DNA of 60,793 nt, taken from contig JAJZQD010000003.1 of the NCBI GenBank assembly GCA_021847735.1, positions 1-60,793 of the forward strand, in the 5' to 3' direction. Positions 60,144 through 60,793 of this stretch are shown here, in pieces. Source of the DNA: Bacillota bacterium. GTDB lineage: Bacteria > Bacillota > Thermincolia > Thermincolales > UBA2595. The position numbers and the translations under genes are program-made. The notes beneath the pieces were generated by a model. It worked only from the letters and a program-made list of their open reading frames with translations, did not search any database and was not told where the DNA came from. Numbering within the stretch: the first letter of the stretch is position 1; each line of letters opens with the position of its first letter.

Positions 60144-60793
60144 GTGTTACATGGTTCCTTCCCTTTTGTGCCCAAAAGGGCGTTTTTTGAAAAGGAGGCC
60201 CTGGAGTACTCTATAGGCCTGCGGGTATTCAGGATACTGAAGGAACTGGGAACCGAAGTGAGGCTAACAGGGTCCCATAACAGGATTACCGGGATACCGG
60301 GCGCTGCGGCCAGGGAAGCTTACCTGGAGGGAAAACGGACTTTGGTGGTGGGAGTAAGGAAAACCCTTGATTTTCAAACCTGTAAACCTTCTGCCCACTT
60401 CCAACTTCCTTTGGTAACCGGCTGCCCCGGGAAATGCCAGTACTGTTACCTGAATACGACACTGGGAAAAAAGCCCTATATTCGGGTATATGTAAACATA
60501 GATGATATTCTTGGGCAGGCCCGGAAATACATTGATTTAAGGCTTCCCGAGCCTACGGTTTTTGAGGGAGCGGCCACCTCTGACCCGCTGCCTGTGGAAC
60601 CATATACCGGGGCTTTGAGTAAAGCCGTCACTTTTTTCGGGGAACAAGAACATGGGCGTTTCAGGTTTGTAACTAAATTTACGAATGTGGAACCCCTGTT
60701 AAACTTACAGCATCAAGGACATACCAGAATACGGTTCAGTATTAATGCGTCCTCTGTTATCGACCGGTTTGAAATAGGTAGACCGGGGCTTGC
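60144..60793 (+). CDS. splB: Spore photoproduct lyase (3' partial)
   Basis: Open to the window end. FPFVPKRAFFEKEALEYSIG is the N-terminal domain; the radical-SAM motif TGCPGKCQYCYLNTTLG has the C-x3-C-x2-C spacing, followed by KPYIRVYVN, FVTKFTNVEPLL and RFSINASSVI. The enzyme reverses spore photoproduct (thymine dimers) in germinating spores. The start is GTG 60144, or GTG 60090 inside the previous gene. About one third of the C-terminus lies beyond the window. Confidence 0.92.
   Translation, partial: MLHGSFPFVPKRAFFEKEALEYSIGLRVFRILKELGTEVRLTGSHNRITGIPGAAAREAYLEGKRTLVVGVRKTLDFQTCKPSAHFQLPLVTGCPGKCQYCYLNTTLGKKPYIRVYVNIDDILGQARKYIDLRLPEPTVFEGAATSDPLPVEPYTGALSKAVTFFGEQEHGRFRFVTKFTNVEPLLNLQHQGHTRIRFSINASSVIDRFEIGRPGL

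Noticed and set aside
1-60793. tRNA, rRNA or replication origin
   Set aside because: No cloverleaf with CCA-proximal pattern, rRNA segment or DnaA-box cluster was recognised by eye; a tRNAscan run would be decisive.

Overview
The window reads as chromosomal DNA from an anaerobic, spore-forming Gram-positive bacterium, most likely a Clostridia/Peptococcaceae-type lineage (inference). The evidence is Shine-Dalgarno-rich starts with many GTG/TTG codons, a spore photoproduct lyase and a YhcN/YlaJ-type lipoprotein, corrinoid methyl-transfer genes, a CooC-type maturation ATPase, and a complete System I (Ccm) cytochrome c maturation cluster, which is uncommon in Gram-positives.

Layout. (1) 1-5 kb: corrinoid methyltransfer operon (RamA-like activase, DUF1638, corrinoid protein, UroD-family methyltransferase, CobW-type GTPase). 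(2) 5.4-16.8 kb: accessory, rearranged region. A c-di-GMP-I-like riboswitch candidate precedes a WYL regulator. A type IV restriction-like McrB/McrC pair, a stand-alone McrA-like N-terminal domain, a HIRAN protein and an ADP-ribosylglycohydrolase follow. Three paralogous coiled-coil genes are each driven by a promoter with a LexA-type SOS box. Several gene fragments show segmental duplication. (3) 17-26 kb: SorC-regulated sugar/polyol operon (dehydrogenase, FGGY kinase, Rbs-type ABC transporter, DeoC) and an MFS transporter. (4) 26-29.4 kb: small genes, an insertion-sequence remnant and a methyltransferase. (5) 29.4-39.1 kb, minus strand: cupredoxin, DUF2318 protein and ccm genes, including a ccmD of 47 codons. 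(6) 39.3-51 kb: sulfur assimilation: TauABC-type uptake, APS kinase, AprAB-type APS reductase, ATP sulfurylase, siroheme sulfite reductase, TusA, a ThiS/CysO-like sulfur carrier, cysteine synthase, MoeB-like activator and a JAMM protease. (7) 51-60.8 kb: DUF2680 protein, lipoprotein, O-antigen ligase-like protein, RNase HI, an apparent selenocysteine glutaredoxin, an EF-G paralogue, cupin, CooC and SplB (cut by the window end).

How the genes work together. Region 6 looks like a nearly complete protein-thiocarboxylate route to cysteine: sulfate is activated and reduced, a MoeB-like enzyme loads sulfide on a small carrier, a PLP enzyme transfers it, and the JAMM protease releases the amino acid. 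The carrier gene is interrupted by a 112-bp palindromic IS200/IS605-type non-autonomous element, and removing exactly 112 bp restores an intact 67-residue carrier. Four copies of this element lie in the window, each 3' of TTGAT or a one-base variant.

The strongest unusual signals are the in-frame UGA at the first redox position of a glutaredoxin, the interrupted sulfur carrier, and the trio of SOS-box coiled-coil genes, one with a 21-bp tandem repeat. No tRNA, rRNA or CRISPR array was recognised.
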